From NCBI GenBank assembly GCA_963978895.1, contig OZ022247.1, forward strand, positions 9,394,456 to 9,458,455: a DNA stretch of 64,000 nucleotides, in the 5' to 3' direction. The DNA is from Erpobdella octoculata. Lineage: Eukaryota > Annelida > Clitellata > Hirudinida > Erpobdellidae. Below the pieces are notes generated by a model. The model saw only the letters and a program-made list of their open reading frames with translations, ran no database searches and was not told the origin of the DNA. Shown in pieces: positions 1 through 11,010 of this stretch (its first letter is position 1; every line of letters starts with the position of its first letter). Position numbers and translations under genes: made by a program.

Positions 1-3000
1 GAAGCAGAAACGACCATTACAGAAGAGCTTGAAACCACTAAAGAAGCTGAAACTGTTAGAGTTTCCATCGACACCACTGAAAAAATAGAAACGACACCTG
101 CCGAAGAAGCTTCTGGAGAAGCTGAAGAGCTTGTTACGACACAACTGCCTATAACGCCAACTTTAAAAACAACAAGTGCTGTTACTGAACCTGAAGTAAA
201 AACTAAAACAACAGAAGGAGAAACGCTTATTACAGAAGAGCTAGAAACCACTAAAGAAGCTGAAACGGCTGGAGTTCCCATCTACACCACTGAAAAAATA
301 GAAACGACACCTTCCGAAGAAGCTTCTGGAGAAGCTGAAGAGCTTGTTACGACACAAATGCCTATAACGCCAACTTTAAAAACAACAAGTGCTGTTACTG
401 AACCTGAAGTAAAAACAAAAACAACAGAAACAGAAACGCATATTACAGAAGAGCTGGAAACCACTAAAGAAGCTGAAACGGTTGGAGTTTCCATCGACAC
501 CACTGAAAAAATAGAAACGACACCTTTCGAAGAAGGTTCTGGAGAACCTGAAGAGTTTGTTACGACACAAATGCCTATAACGCCAACTTTAAAAACAACA
601 AGAGCTGGTACTGAACCCGATGTAGAAACAAAAACAACAGAAGCAGAAACGACCATTACAGAAGAGCTTGAAACCACTAAAGAAGCTGAAACTGTTGGAG
701 TTTCCATCGACACCACCAAAAAAATAGAAACGACACCTGCCGAAGAAGGTTCTGGAGAAGCTGAAGAGGTAGTAACGACACAAATGCCAATAACGCTAAC
801 TTTAAAAACAACAAGTGCTGATACTGAACCTGAAGTAAAAACAAAAACAACAGAAGCAGAAACGACCATTACAGAAGAGCTTGAAATCACTAAAGAAGCT
901 GAAACTGTTAGAGTTTCCATCGACACCACTGAAAAAAGTAAAACGACACCTGCCGAAGAAGCTTCTGGAGAAGCTGAAGAGCTTGTTACGACACAAATGC
1001 CTATAACGCCAACTTTAAAAACAACAAGTGCTGTTACTGAACCTGAAGTAAAAACAAAAACAACAGAAGCAGAAACGTCCATTACAGAAGAACTTGAAAC
1101 CACTAAAGAAGCTGAAACTGTTGGAATTTCCATCGACACCACCGAAAAAAAAGAAACGACACCTGCCGAAGAAGCTTCTGGAGAAGCTGAAGAGGTAGTT
1201 ACGACACAAATGCCAATAACGCCAACTTTAAAAACAACAATTGCTGCTACTGAACCTGAAGTAAAAACAAAAACAACAAAAGCAGAAACGCTTATTACAG
1301 AAGAGTTGGAAACCACTAAAGAAGCTGAAACGGTTAGAGTTTCCATCGACACCACTGAAAAAATAGAAACGACACCTGCCGCAGAAACTTCTGGAGAAGC
1401 TGAAGAGCTTGTTACGACACAAATGCCTATAACGCCAACTTTAAAAACAACAAGTGCTGTTACTGAACCTGAAGTAAAAACAAAAACAACAGAAGCAGAA
1501 ACGACCATTACAGAAGAGCTTGAAACCACTAAAGAAGCTGAAACTGTTAGAGTTTCCATCGACACCACTGAAAAAATAGAAACGACACCTTCCGAAGAAG
1601 CTTCTGGAGAAGCTGAAGAGCTTGTTACGACACAAATGCCTATAACGCCAACTTTAAAAACAACAAGTGCTGTTACTGAACCTGAAGTAAAAACAAAAAC
1701 AACAGAAACAGAAACGCATATTACAGAAGAGCTGGAAACCACTAAAGAAGCTGAAACGGTTGGAGTTTCCATCGACACCACCAAAAAAATAGAAACGACA
1801 CCTGCCGAAGAAGGTTCTGGAGAAGCTGAAGAGGTAGTAACGACACAAATGCCAATAACGCTAACTTTAAAAACAACAAGTGCTGATACTGAACCTGAAG
1901 TAAAAACAAAAACAACAGAAGCAGAAACGACCATTACAGAAGAGCTTGAAACCACTAAAGAAGCTGAAACTGTTAGAGTTTCCATCGACACCACTGAAAA
2001 AAGTAAAACGACACCTGCCGAAGAAGCTTCTGGAGAAGCTGAAGAGCTTGTTACGACACAAATGCCTATAACGCCAACTTTAAAAACAACAAGTGCTGTT
2101 ACTGAACCTGAAGTAAAAACAAAAACAACAGAAGCAGAAACGCTTATAACAAAAGAGCTGGAAACCACTAAAGAAGCTGAAACGGCTGGAGTTTTCATCG
2201 ACACCACCAAAAAAATAGAAACGACACCTGCCGAAGAAGCTTCAGGAGAAGCTGAAGAGCTTGTTACGACACAAATGCCTATAACGCCAACTTTAAAAAC
2301 AACAAGTGCTGTTACTGAACCTGAAGTTAAAACAAAAACAACAGAAGCAGAAACGACCATTACAGAAAAGCTTGAAACCACTAAAGAAGCTGAAACTGTT
2401 GGAGTTTCCATCGACACCACCGAAAAAATAGAAAGGACACCAGCCGAAGAAGGTTCTGGAGAACCTGAAGAGCTTGTTACGACACAAATGCCTATAACGC
2501 CAACTTTAAAAACAACAAGTGCCGTTACTGAACCTGAAGTAAAAACAAAAACAACAGAAACAGAAACGCATATTACAGAAGAGCTGGAAACCACTAAAGA
2601 AGCTGAAACTGTTGGAGTTTCCATCGACACCACCAAAAAAATAGAAACGACACCTGCCGAAGAAGGTTCTGGAGAAGCTGAAGAGGTAGTAACGACACAA
2701 ATGCCAATAACGCTAACTTTAAAAACAACAAGTGCTGATACTGAACCTGAAGTAAAAACAAAAACAACAGAAGCAGAAACGTCCATTACAGAAGAACTTG
2801 AAACCACTAAAGAAGCTGAAACTGTTGGAATTTCCATCGACACCACCGAAAAAAAAGAAACGACACCTGCCGAAGAAGCTTCTGGAGAAGCTGAAGAGGT
2901 AGTTACGACACAAATGCCAATAACGCCAACTTTAAAAACAACAATTGCTGCTACTGAACCTGAAGTAAAAACAAAAACAACAAAAGCAGAAACGCTTATT

Positions 3001-5600
3001 ACAGAAGAGTTGGAAACCACTAAAGAAGCTGAAACGGTTAGAGTTTCCATCGACACCACTGAAAAAATAGAAACGACACCTGCCGCAGAAACTTCTAGAG
3101 AAGCTGAAGAGCTTGTTACGACACAAATGCCTATAACGCCAACTTTAAAAACAACAAGTGCTGTTACTGAACCTGAAGTAAAAACAAAAACAACAGAAGC
3201 AGAAACGCTTATTACAGTAGGGCTGGAAACCACTAAAGAAGCTGAAACGGTTGGAGTTTTCATCGACACCACTGATAAAATAGAAACGACAACTGCCGAA
3301 GAAGCTTCTGGAGAAGCTGAAGAGGTTGTTACGACACAAATGCCTATAACGCCAACTTTAAAAACAACAAGTGCTCTTACTGAACCTGAAGTAAAAACAA
3401 AAACAACAGAAGCAGAAACGTCCATTACAGAAGAGTTTGAAACCACTAAAAAAGCTGAAACGGTTGGAGTTTCCATCGACACCACTGAAAAAATAGAAAC
3501 GACACCTGCCGCAGAAACTTCTGGAGAAGCTGAAGAGCTTGTTACGACACAAATGCCTATAACGCCAACTTTAAAAACAACAAGTGCCGTTACTGAACCT
3601 GAAGTAAAAACAACAAAAGCAGAAAAGCTTATTACAGAAGAGTTGGAAACCACTAAAGAAGCTGAAACGGTTAGAGTTTCCATCGACACCACTGAAAAAA
3701 TAGAAACGACACCTGCCGCAGAAACTTCTGGAGAAGCTGAAGAGCTTGTTACGACACAAATGCCTATAACGCCAACTTTAAAAACAACAAGTGCTGTTAC
3801 TGAACCTGAAGTAAAAACAAAAACAACACAAGCAGTAACGCTTATTACAGAAGAGCTGGAAACCACTAAAGAAGCTGAAACGGTTGGAGTTTTCATCGAC
3901 ACCACTGATAAAATAGAAACGACAACTGCCGAAGAAGCTTCTGGAGAAGCTGAAGAGGTTGTTTCTACACAACCGCCCATAACGCCTACTTTAAAAACAA
4001 CAAGAGCTGGTACTGAACCTGATGTAGAAACAAAAACATCAGAAGCAGAAACGACCATTACAGAAGAGCTTGAAACCACTAAAAAAGCTGAAACGGTTGG
4101 AGTTTCCATCGACACCACTGAAAAAATAGAAACGACACCTGCTAAAGAAGCTTCTGGAGAAGCTGAAGAGCTTGTTACGACACAAATGCCTATAACGCCA
4201 ACTTTAAAAACAACAAGTGCTGTTACTGAACCTGAAGTAAAAACAAAAACAACACAAGCAGTAACGCTTATTACAGAAGAGCTGGAAACCACTAAAGAAG
4301 CTGAAACGGTTGGAGTTTCCATCGACACCACTGATAAAATAGAAACGACAACTGCCGAAGAAGCTTCTGGAGAAGCTGAAGAGGTTGTTACGACACAAAT
4401 GCCTATAACGCCAACTTTAAAAACAACAAGTGCTCTTAATGAACCTGAAGTAAAAACAAAAACAACAGAAGCAGAAACGTCCATCACAGAAGAGTTTGAA
4501 ACCACTAAAAAAGCTGAAACGGTTGGAGTTTCCATCGACACCACTGAAAAAATAGAAACGACACCTGCTAAAGAAGCTTCTGGAGAAGCTGAAGAGCTTG
4601 TTACGACACAAATGCCTATAACGCCAACTTTAAAAACAACAAGTGCTGTTACTGAACCTGAAGTAAAAACAAAAACAACACAAGCAGTAACGCTTATTAC
4701 AGAAGAGCTGGAAACCACTAAAGAAGCTGAAACGGTTGGAGTTTCCATCGACACCACTGATAAAATAGAAACGACAACTGCCGAAGAAGCTTCTGGAGAA
4801 GCTGAAGAGGTTGTTACGACACAAATGCCTATAACGCCAACTTTAAAAACAGCAAGTGCTCTTACTGAACCTGAAGTAAAAACAAAAACAACAGAAGCAG
4901 AAACGTCCATCACAGAAGAGTTTGAAACCACTAAAAAAGCTGAAACGGTTGGAGTTTCCATCGACACCACTGAAAAAATAGAAACGACACCTGCCGCAGA
5001 AACTTCTGGAGAAGCTGAAGAGCTTGTTACGACACAAATGCCTATAACGCCAACTTTAAAAACAACAAGTGCCGTTACTGAACCTGAAGTAAAAACAACA
5101 AAAGCAGAAACGCTTATTACAGAAGAGTTGGAAACCACTAAAGAAGCTGAAACGGTTAGAGTTTCCATCGACACCACTGAAAAAATAGAAACGACACCTG
5201 CCGCAGAAACTTCTGGAGAAGCTGAAGAGCTTGTTACGACACAAATGCCTATAACGCCAACTTTAAAAACAACAAGTGCTGTTACTGAACCTGAAGTAAA
5301 AACAAAAACAACAGAAGCAGAAACGCTTATTACAGTAGGGCTGGAAACCACTAAAGAAGCTGAAACGGTTGGAGTTTTCATCGACACCACTGATAAAATA
5401 GAAACGACAACTGCCGAAGAAGCTTCTGGAGAAGCTGAAAAGGTTGTTACGACACAAACGCCTACTTTAAAAACAACAAGTGCTGTTACTGAACCTGAAG
5501 AAAAAACAAAAACAACAGGAGCAGAAACGCTTATTAGAGAAGAGCTTGAAACCACAAAAGAAGCTGAAACGGTTAGAGTTTTCATCGACACCACAAATTA
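1..5600 (+). repeat. 213-bp coding tandem repeat, about 26 copies with higher-order structure
   Basis: The period is 213 bp (71 codons). Two copies (from about 3571 and 5056) lack the same 6 bp, and the final copy lacks 9 bp around 5460. Variants recur in blocks. The pair starting at 3358 returns at 4843 (1,485 bp, seven units). A two-unit block at 4204 returns at 4630. The SIAATEP variant at 1228 returns at 2932 (eight units). This pattern is expected from unequal crossing-over. All length changes are multiples of three. Confidence 0.95.
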
Positions 5601-5628
5601 CTATTATGACAAATATGCAGGCACTTGA
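1..5628 (+). CDS. Thr/Glu-rich 71-residue tandem-repeat protein, mucin/proteoglycan-like (3' part, 5' end outside window)
   Basis: Frame 1 is open from the first base to a TGA at 5626-5628 (1,875 codons), so the protein begins upstream of the window. It consists of about 26 copies of a 71-residue unit with no cysteine and no long hydrophobic stretch. It is rich in Thr, Glu, Lys, Val and Pro. Each unit contains TQMPITPTLKTTSA, TEPEVKTKTTEAET, EELETTKEAETV and SIDTTEKIETTP, then EEASGEAEE or EEGSGEAEE. Clustered Thr/Pro is typical of mucin-type O-glycosylation. Ser-Gly with flanking acidic residues is the known context for glycosaminoglycan attachment, so a large extracellular proteoglycan or mucin is inferred. 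The last unit is degenerate (no MPI) and ends DTTNYYYDKYAGT. No strong splice donor lies between the last repeat and the stop, so this may be the natural C-terminus. A spliced connection to the endostatin gene downstream on the same strand cannot be excluded. Confidence 0.75.
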   Translation, partial: EAETTITEELETTKEAETVRVSIDTTEKIETTPAEEASGEAEELVTTQLPITPTLKTTSAVTEPEVKTKTTEGETLITEELETTKEAETAGVPIYTTEKIETTPSEEASGEAEELVTTQMPITPTLKTTSAVTEPEVKTKTTETETHITEELETTKEAETVGVSIDTTEKIETTPFEEGSGEPEEFVTTQMPITPTLKTTRAGTEPDVETKTTEAETTITEELETTKEAETVGVSIDTTKKIETTPAEEGSGEAEEVVTTQMPITLTLKTTSADTEPEVKTKTTEAETTITEELEITKEAETVRVSIDTTEKSKTTPAEEASGEAEELVTTQMPITPTLKTTSAVTEPEVKTKTTEAETSITEELETTKEAETVGISIDTTEKKETTPAEEASGEAEEVVTTQMPITPTLKTTIAATEPEVKTKTTKAETLITEELETTKEAETVRVSIDTTEKIETTPAAETSGEAEELVTTQMPITPTLKTTSAVTEPEVKTKTTEAETTITEELETTKEAETVRVSIDTTEKIETTPSEEASGEAEELVTTQMPITPTLKTTSAVTEPEVKTKTTETETHITEELETTKEAETVGVSIDTTKKIETTPAEEGSGEAEEVVTTQMPITLTLKTTSADTEPEVKTKTTEAETTITEELETTKEAETVRVSIDTTEKSKTTPAEEASGEAEELVTTQMPITPTLKTTSAVTEPEVKTKTTEAETLITKELETTKEAETAGVFIDTTKKIETTPAEEASGEAEELVTTQMPITPTLKTTSAVTEPEVKTKTTEAETTITEKLETTKEAETVGVSIDTTEKIERTPAEEGSGEPEELVTTQMPITPTLKTTSAVTEPEVKTKTTETETHITEELETTKEAETVGVSIDTTKKIETTPAEEGSGEAEEVVTTQMPITLTLKTTSADTEPEVKTKTTEAETSITEELETTKEAETVGISIDTTEKKETTPAEEASGEAEEVVTTQMPITPTLKTTIAATEPEVKTKTTKAETLITEELETTKEAETVRVSIDTTEKIETTPAAETSREAEELVTTQMPITPTLKTTSAVTEPEVKTKTTEAETLITVGLETTKEAETVGVFIDTTDKIETTTAEEASGEAEEVVTTQMPITPTLKTTSALTEPEVKTKTTEAETSITEEFETTKKAETVGVSIDTTEKIETTPAAETSGEAEELVTTQMPITPTLKTTSAVTEPEVKTTKAEKLITEELETTKEAETVRVSIDTTEKIETTPAAETSGEAEELVTTQMPITPTLKTTSAVTEPEVKTKTTQAVTLITEELETTKEAETVGVFIDTTDKIETTTAEEASGEAEEVVSTQPPITPTLKTTRAGTEPDVETKTSEAETTITEELETTKKAETVGVSIDTTEKIETTPAKEASGEAEELVTTQMPITPTLKTTSAVTEPEVKTKTTQAVTLITEELETTKEAETVGVSIDTTDKIETTTAEEASGEAEEVVTTQMPITPTLKTTSALNEPEVKTKTTEAETSITEEFETTKKAETVGVSIDTTEKIETTPAKEASGEAEELVTTQMPITPTLKTTSAVTEPEVKTKTTQAVTLITEELETTKEAETVGVSIDTTDKIETTTAEEASGEAEEVVTTQMPITPTLKTASALTEPEVKTKTTEAETSITEEFETTKKAETVGVSIDTTEKIETTPAAETSGEAEELVTTQMPITPTLKTTSAVTEPEVKTTKAETLITEELETTKEAETVRVSIDTTEKIETTPAAETSGEAEELVTTQMPITPTLKTTSAVTEPEVKTKTTEAETLITVGLETTKEAETVGVFIDTTDKIETTTAEEASGEAEKVVTTQTPTLKTTSAVTEPEEKTKTTGAETLIREELETTKEAETVRVFIDTTNYYYDKYAGT

Positions 5629-7039
5629 TCATGACCACATTATCTCACAGTTGAGAATTTTTAATAGACCTGCTATAGGTTTACGCTATACATAAGGAAT
5701 TTTAATGAATTAACATATCAATTTACTGAAAATTGATAATTGCGTTAAATATTATTACTTATTTTTCAAGAATCACTTAAAATATTGCCGGTATTTATCT
5801 ATTAAACTATTAATTGCTGATTTAAATAGAAAAAAATAGCAGAACTTTCATCCTCGGTCCTCTCAGGCCACCGTAGATTGTGATTTATTTAATATTAACA
5901 TTCATAAATATTTCGCCGAGTCAGGATCTCGTTTTAAGTTTATCTAAAATGTGCCCGGTCTGTTTAAATAACCCTATGGTAAAGATTTGGTCCGGCGTCT
6001 AGGACTCTAGTCTCAATGACTGCAGAGTTTGGCAATAATGATTATCGTTGTAAAACGCAGTGAAATAATTGCTCCGCGACCGCAATTTTTAAAAGTAAAG
6101 TAAAATCATTAGCAAATTATATATTTTTTTTAGATTTCTTTGTTTATTCTCAACTATCATTATTAACAACGTATTTTCAAAATAGTTGATTTTTTACTTG
6201 AATTTTTTTTGTAGATCAGCTACACAACACATTTGCCATATAATATCAAAACTGTCCAATATGAAATGGTAAAGGTTGGTATATCAGTGATTATATATTT
6301 TGATTGGCGCTTTGTGCTAATGAATTTTAAACGTCTAACTATGGAATTCTTAATATATACCGGGACGTATAACTAAACCGATAAATTAGCGCTCATAGAC
6401 CCCGAGAGTCCATTGCGCTTTTGCACTCTATTTAACGTTATTGTTTTGTCTATATTGATAGGTTTTGAATTTTTTATATTTCTTTTGTTTTTTCGATAAC
6501 TTGTTGCAGAGCGACAATTTATTTTGATCTGATCATTATGGATTACCGGATTACTACATTTTTCGGCACTTGTCGAGAAGTGCTGGCACCGGGAGTTTGT
6601 TTATATATATTTTGCCAAAACCACAACAAAGATACGCAAGAGATAAAAAAATAATAATGCATCATAATAAAATAGAAAAAATTAAAAATAATTAATTTTC
6701 AGTATTTGGGTACACCAAACGAACATGTTTCACAAGGTTATGAAATGGGTGGTCATGAAATCGTTGCCACCATAGAAACTCAGCTAAAAATAGGTGTTTT
6801 TTTTTTTGCTTTTTGTCAAACCAATTTGACATGGCTTGTAGTGGAACGAGTTAAAAAGTTGACAAAGTTCATTTGATGATTAACTGTCAAATGTCGATAA
6901 CCTAGAGGTTTGACAGAGTGTTGTACGCAGCCCACAAATCAGATACTATACTACAGTCAGTAGTACCAGGCCGGTACGTACTGCTGTAAAATGGGTAAAA
7001 GGGTTGCAGCCTTTCTTTTTTCGACAGTAACCATGAAAC
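5629..7039. other. AT-rich non-coding stretch
   Basis: No convincing exon, RNA gene or complete transposon was found. An ATTAAA near 5800 could serve as a poly(A) signal for the repeat protein, but this is weak. If that protein is spliced onward, this is intron. Confidence 0.5.
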
Positions 7040-7639
7040 TTTTCTTTGATTGAACGTCCCAACAAACACCCACTCTCTTGGTGGGTTCATGGCGTATGTA
7101 TCGATCAAGTTTACTACATCGCAGTTTCACCTTTAGTAAGCAATTTTCTTGTGCTCAAAATGCTTGCCGCTGATCGGGGAATGGTTACGCTACTTGGTCT
7201 GTTGCATATAAGTGCAGCTTTTGACTGCGTGGATCACGACATTCTCATTCGTCTGGACGACATTCTCATTCCTCGTTTAGACTTACTAATGTGGCACTCT
7301 ATGGATTATATCTTACCTTGTTGATGGGTCTCAGCGATTGAGGTATAACGGTCTGTTTTCTGATGCTGGTACACCTGTGGCGTTCCGCAGGGATCAGCGT
7401 TGGGACCTCTGTTTTTTCTTCTCTACACTTCTGACGTCATCGATCTCGTCCTGCTGCAGGAATTCCAGGTTCATGGTTACGCGGATGACTTACAAATATA
7501 TGATCACTGCCGTGTTCCAGATACCAGCGCTCTTACGGTCCGTTTCACTAGCTGCGTTGATGACGTATGTAGGGTCGTGGATGATGAAAAATTGATTACC
7601 ACTTTATGCATCTAAGACTGAATTTATCTAGCTTTTGAG

Positions 7640-7862
7640 GCGCTGGTGGCAGAGCGGTAGAGCGTTCGCCTGTCGATCGTTAGGTCGGCAGTTCAAACCT
7701 CGCCGGCGTCACCAGCGTAACTCCCTTAAGCAAGGAGTTCACTCGCATTTGCTAAAGGGGTAGGCGCCTATAAATGGCTGCCTTTGCAAGTACCCTCCCT
7801 CCCTCGCCCTGAGCAAGACTTGTCTTGATAAGGCGTATGCTAAATCTCAATAAAAAAAAAAA
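7640..7862 (+). mobile_element. tRNA-derived SINE
   Basis: The 223-bp element has a tRNA-like head: A-box-like TGGCAGAGCGG at 7648-7658 and B-box-like GTTCAAACC at 7691-7699, with a CCA-like end near 7713. A tRNA-unrelated body and a terminal A-rich tail follow (7851-7862). It lies inside the decayed LINE ORF. No clear target-site duplication was seen. Confidence 0.75.
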
Positions 7863-7998
7863 CACGTCGGCTCTTGAAATGCACCTTCCTTCCACTCGTC
7901 TTTTGAGAAAGTATTGTTTAACCAGCTTCTTCAGTCCGGGTTCTTGGTGTTATCCTTGATCCGACACTCGGCCTCGGTAAGCCTGTTGCAAAAATAAC

Positions 7999-8953
7999 CA
8001 GTGATGGGTAGTTACTAAATATAAATTAACTACTCTACAGTAGTTAAGAAATAGTTAATAACTACTTTTTGTTAAACTAGTTAACAACTAGTAGTTTACT
8101 ACTTATTTAAATAGTTATTAACTACAGTAGTTAACTATTTTTTTAACTACTTTACTTTTTTGGTGGCTGAAAAAACTCTAAAGATCATGAAACTGAAGTG
8201 GATGAGCCAGTATATGACATGTATGTAAATACTGAAGATCTAGTGGTGAAAGTATATCAGATTTGATAGAAAGTGAGCAAGATAATATTGATAATTCTGA
8301 CGATGTGCTTTTTTTTACCTCCTCATAAGCACTGTGGTAATCTACATACATAACTTCCTATGTCTGTATGTATGTATGTATGTATGTATGTATGTATGTA
8401 TGTATGTATGTATGTATGTATGTATGTATGTATGTATGTATGTTAGCAATTTTGCATAACGCAGAGGCCGCGGTGGTCAGCATTCAGCAATTGGTAAAAT
8501 TAGTGCGCGCAGGCGTGTAATTAAAGTTATTACGCAATTGAACACTATCAGTTCCAAATATCCAAAACGTTTTTCCTAAGCTTTTATGCAAGAGGTTATC
8601 CGAATTTGGAAAATGAAGAATATTTTTTAGCAACAGCGATAATTCCCCAATTTAAATTAAATTTTTTGAATAATGAACAAAACATATCAAAGAAAATTTG
8701 TTGACATACATAAATGAAATGAACCAAAAGTTTGAAAAATAAGATTTATTTAACTTGTATTTAATTGCAAATGTTTAAAGGTTTTTTGGTTAATGTTAAA
8801 AAGTAGTTAACTACTAGTTAACTAGACAGTAGTTAAGAGGTAGTTAATAACTACTGCTGTTAAAAGTAGTTAGGAAATAGTTACTAACTACTTTTTTATG
8901 AGTAGTTAAATAAAGTAGTTAACTACTTTTAAAGTAGTTAAAACCCATCACTG
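7999..8953 (+). mobile_element. Non-autonomous hAT derivative with AAAATAAC target duplication
   Basis: The ends CAGTGATGGG and CCCATCACTG form terminal inverted repeats (TIRs). They are flanked by identical 8-bp copies AAAATAAC at 7991-7998 and 8954-8961, the hAT hallmark. It shares subterminal AGTAGTTAACTAC-type repeats with the larger copies at 16.8 and 34.2 kb. It also shares part of their coding tail (about 8625-8790, homologous to 18550-18720). Most of the transposase is missing. The interior carries a (TATG)n tract and a piece of another dispersed repeat (8441-8545, reverse complement of about 21075-21175). Confidence 0.93.
8365..8442. repeat. (TATG)n microsatellite
   Basis: About 19 uninterrupted tetranucleotide units inside the hAT derivative. 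Confidence 0.95.
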
Positions 8954-9059
8954 AAAATAACTGGCCTCTTTTTATCGCATCCGTCAGCTGCGATCTATCC
9001 GTCATACCATGGACTCCTAAATAAAAGCTATCTGGACACAAACCTGAATGGGTGAGAAC

Positions 9060-10540
9060 CTAATGAGTCGACTACATGAGGCGATTGTGTACAGGCATGC
9101 GAATGTAGCATACTAGCATGCATCAACGTTTACAAAACTAGCCACGGTAAAAACTAACAAGTCAACGCTCGTATTACTTTTCATCATTTCACTCTTTTCT
9201 CCGTGATGTTTCTTTTATGAGAAATGGAACCGTGCCAATCCAAGAATAATATAGAGTGTTAGCTCATTTCAGAAGTTGTTTTCTTCATTCCATTATACAC
9301 TATATCATTGAAGATATGAATTCATGAAGACACTCCAACATGAATTTTTATCGGCTAAGAAAGTATATTTCAACTCAGCTAAAGAAGGGATATATTTAAC
9401 CATTTCAGTTGAAAACACAACATTCACCTGGCAATGTTCTGTCAATCAACTCATGGGGACAAACTGAAGATTAATATAATTGATTCCGTGAACAAAAACC
9501 ATCTTTCTCATCTTCTACCAGGGGTATGACTTAACATATATTTACAACAATTTTCAGTCAAAAATTGTTGTATCCAGAATTTTAAAGAAGCCAACATCAT
9601 GGCTCCAGAGCAGATTTTAGTGCAGTTCAACCATGAAGCACTTGGCGACAGAAATTCTAGCATCGATTTTTTTGCTATTCAACACATGTTTATTTATCGT
9701 TTACCTATCAGTCTTCATGACCGCCAGAGACTCAGATCATCATCGACAAGAACAACTGTTTGTGCTGGTTTTGTGGGGCTCAGTACTTGACGACAAAAAT
9801 TTTAGCATCATCTGGCCCAGAGCTTAGAATGACCTTTCGTTTTCTGTTCCATCGAGATCATCGGGCCAAAAATTGTAAAGCAAGATGCAAAAAAGTTCAG
9901 ACTCGATTTTTCTAGCTATTCGACACACATGTTCTTTTATCATTTACCTATCAGTTTTTTTCATGACTGCCAGAGACTCAGATCATCATCGACAACAACT
10001 GTTTGTGCTGGTTTTGTAACGCTCAGCACTTGACGACAGAAATTTTAGCATCATCGGCCAAGAACTTAGAATGACTGTTTGTTTTCTGTTCCATAGAGAT
10101 CATCTTAAATGAAGTTTATAAGACTAATTAATTATTGGCTTGGTCAGCTTCAGTCTGATAATTTATAGTCTTGTTTTGGATAGTTTTATCAAATTTCAGA
10201 AGCAACTATTACACTTCAATGCACCAGATGCTGGAGAGCGATAGAAAGATTCGAGCTGTGTCCTTAAGTTCTCTAAATTTTTGTTTTATGACGACATTAT
10301 CTTTAAAGAAGATACAATGTCAATTTTAGTTTCTAAAGAGCAATACAACACAACAAATTTTATAGTTTAAAAACTTTTCATGGATGGACATTTGTTAGCC
10401 GGTGAAGCTCGTTTAATATTATATCATGGGCAAAAAACATGGTATGGGAGCATTGATTTACCAACAAAGTCACATCGTTTGCAAGCCTTTCCACATTTTA
10501 ATCAAAATATAAGTGGAGGAAATAACAAGAGAAGCAAACA
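9060..10540. repeat. Non-coding region with an approximately 250-bp tandem duplication
   Basis: 9641-9860 and 9895-10105 are diverged direct copies. Both contain the GACTCAGATCATCATCGACA segment and the tract ending in TTTCTGTTCCAT. No intact gene was recognised here. Confidence 0.6.
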
Positions 10541-10669
10541 AGAATAATAGAGCTAAAGAAGAAAAATAATGTTAATTGGCAAATAATAAATATTTTATTT
10601 ATGTGTTTCAGTTGTTCAAGTGTAAAATAATAAAAGTTGTCAAAGTTTTTATAACATGTAGCTCTCTCA

Positions 10670-11010
10670 AACAGCCAAGCGTAACGCGATACAATCGCCC
10701 CATGTGGTAGATAACGCCGTGGCAGATTTGTGTCCAGATAGCTTTTATTTAGGAGTCCATGGTCATACCCTCTCAACTGAATCCTGTCATGCTCTTGTTC
10801 GGGCATTAATAAATAAATAAATAGATGGATGGATGGATGGATGGATGGATGGATGGATGGATGGATGGATGGATGGATGGATGGATGGATGGATGGATAA
10901 ATAAATACATAAATGAAAAAAAACATAAATACATAAATAGATAACTAAATAAATAAGAAAATAAATAAATACATAAATAAATAATTAATTAATTAATTAA
11001 ATAAATACAA
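10670..11010. repeat. Dispersed repeat fragment plus (GGAT)n and (AAAT)n tracts
   Basis: 10690-10775 is the reverse complement of sequence at 8998-9050 (shared ATGGACTCCTAAATAAAAGC), so both are copies of one dispersed repeat. Then come about 19 units of (GGAT)n at 10823-10898 and AAAT-rich sequence to about 11010. Confidence 0.75.

Larger units (their letters stand above)
7040..9060 (+). pseudogene. LINE (CR1/Jockey-type) reverse transcriptase remnant, interrupted by a SINE and a hAT element
   Basis: Reverse-transcriptase motifs occur in three plus-strand pieces. At about 7140-7320 there is ISAAFDCVDHDIL (palm motif A). At about 7370-7610 a shifted frame gives a PQGSALGP-type motif followed by HGYADDLQIYDH (motif C, with the catalytic DD). 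At about 7935-7998 there is VLGVILDPTLG, and the frame resumes at 8954 after a transposon insertion. Stops and frameshifts separate the pieces, so it is dead. A tRNA-derived SINE sits at 7640-7862 and a hAT derivative at 7999-8953. The 3' LINE end is not identifiable. Class assignment rests on motif style only. Confidence 0.8.

Noticed and set aside
376..5457. Ladder of 64-codon Cys/Phe-rich minus-strand ORFs
   Set aside because: Third-frame shadows of the 213-bp repeat, one per unit.
282..5594. 1,770-codon open frame on the minus strand (Val/Ser-rich)
   Set aside because: It is the antisense of the Thr/Glu-rich array. A repeat period divisible by three propagates any stop-free frame. The plus frame extends through the array edge, has sensible composition and regular Ser-Gly motifs.
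1..5600. CRISPR-like regularly spaced repeats
   Set aside because: Units are 213 bp, contiguous and coding, with no spacers. The genome is animal.
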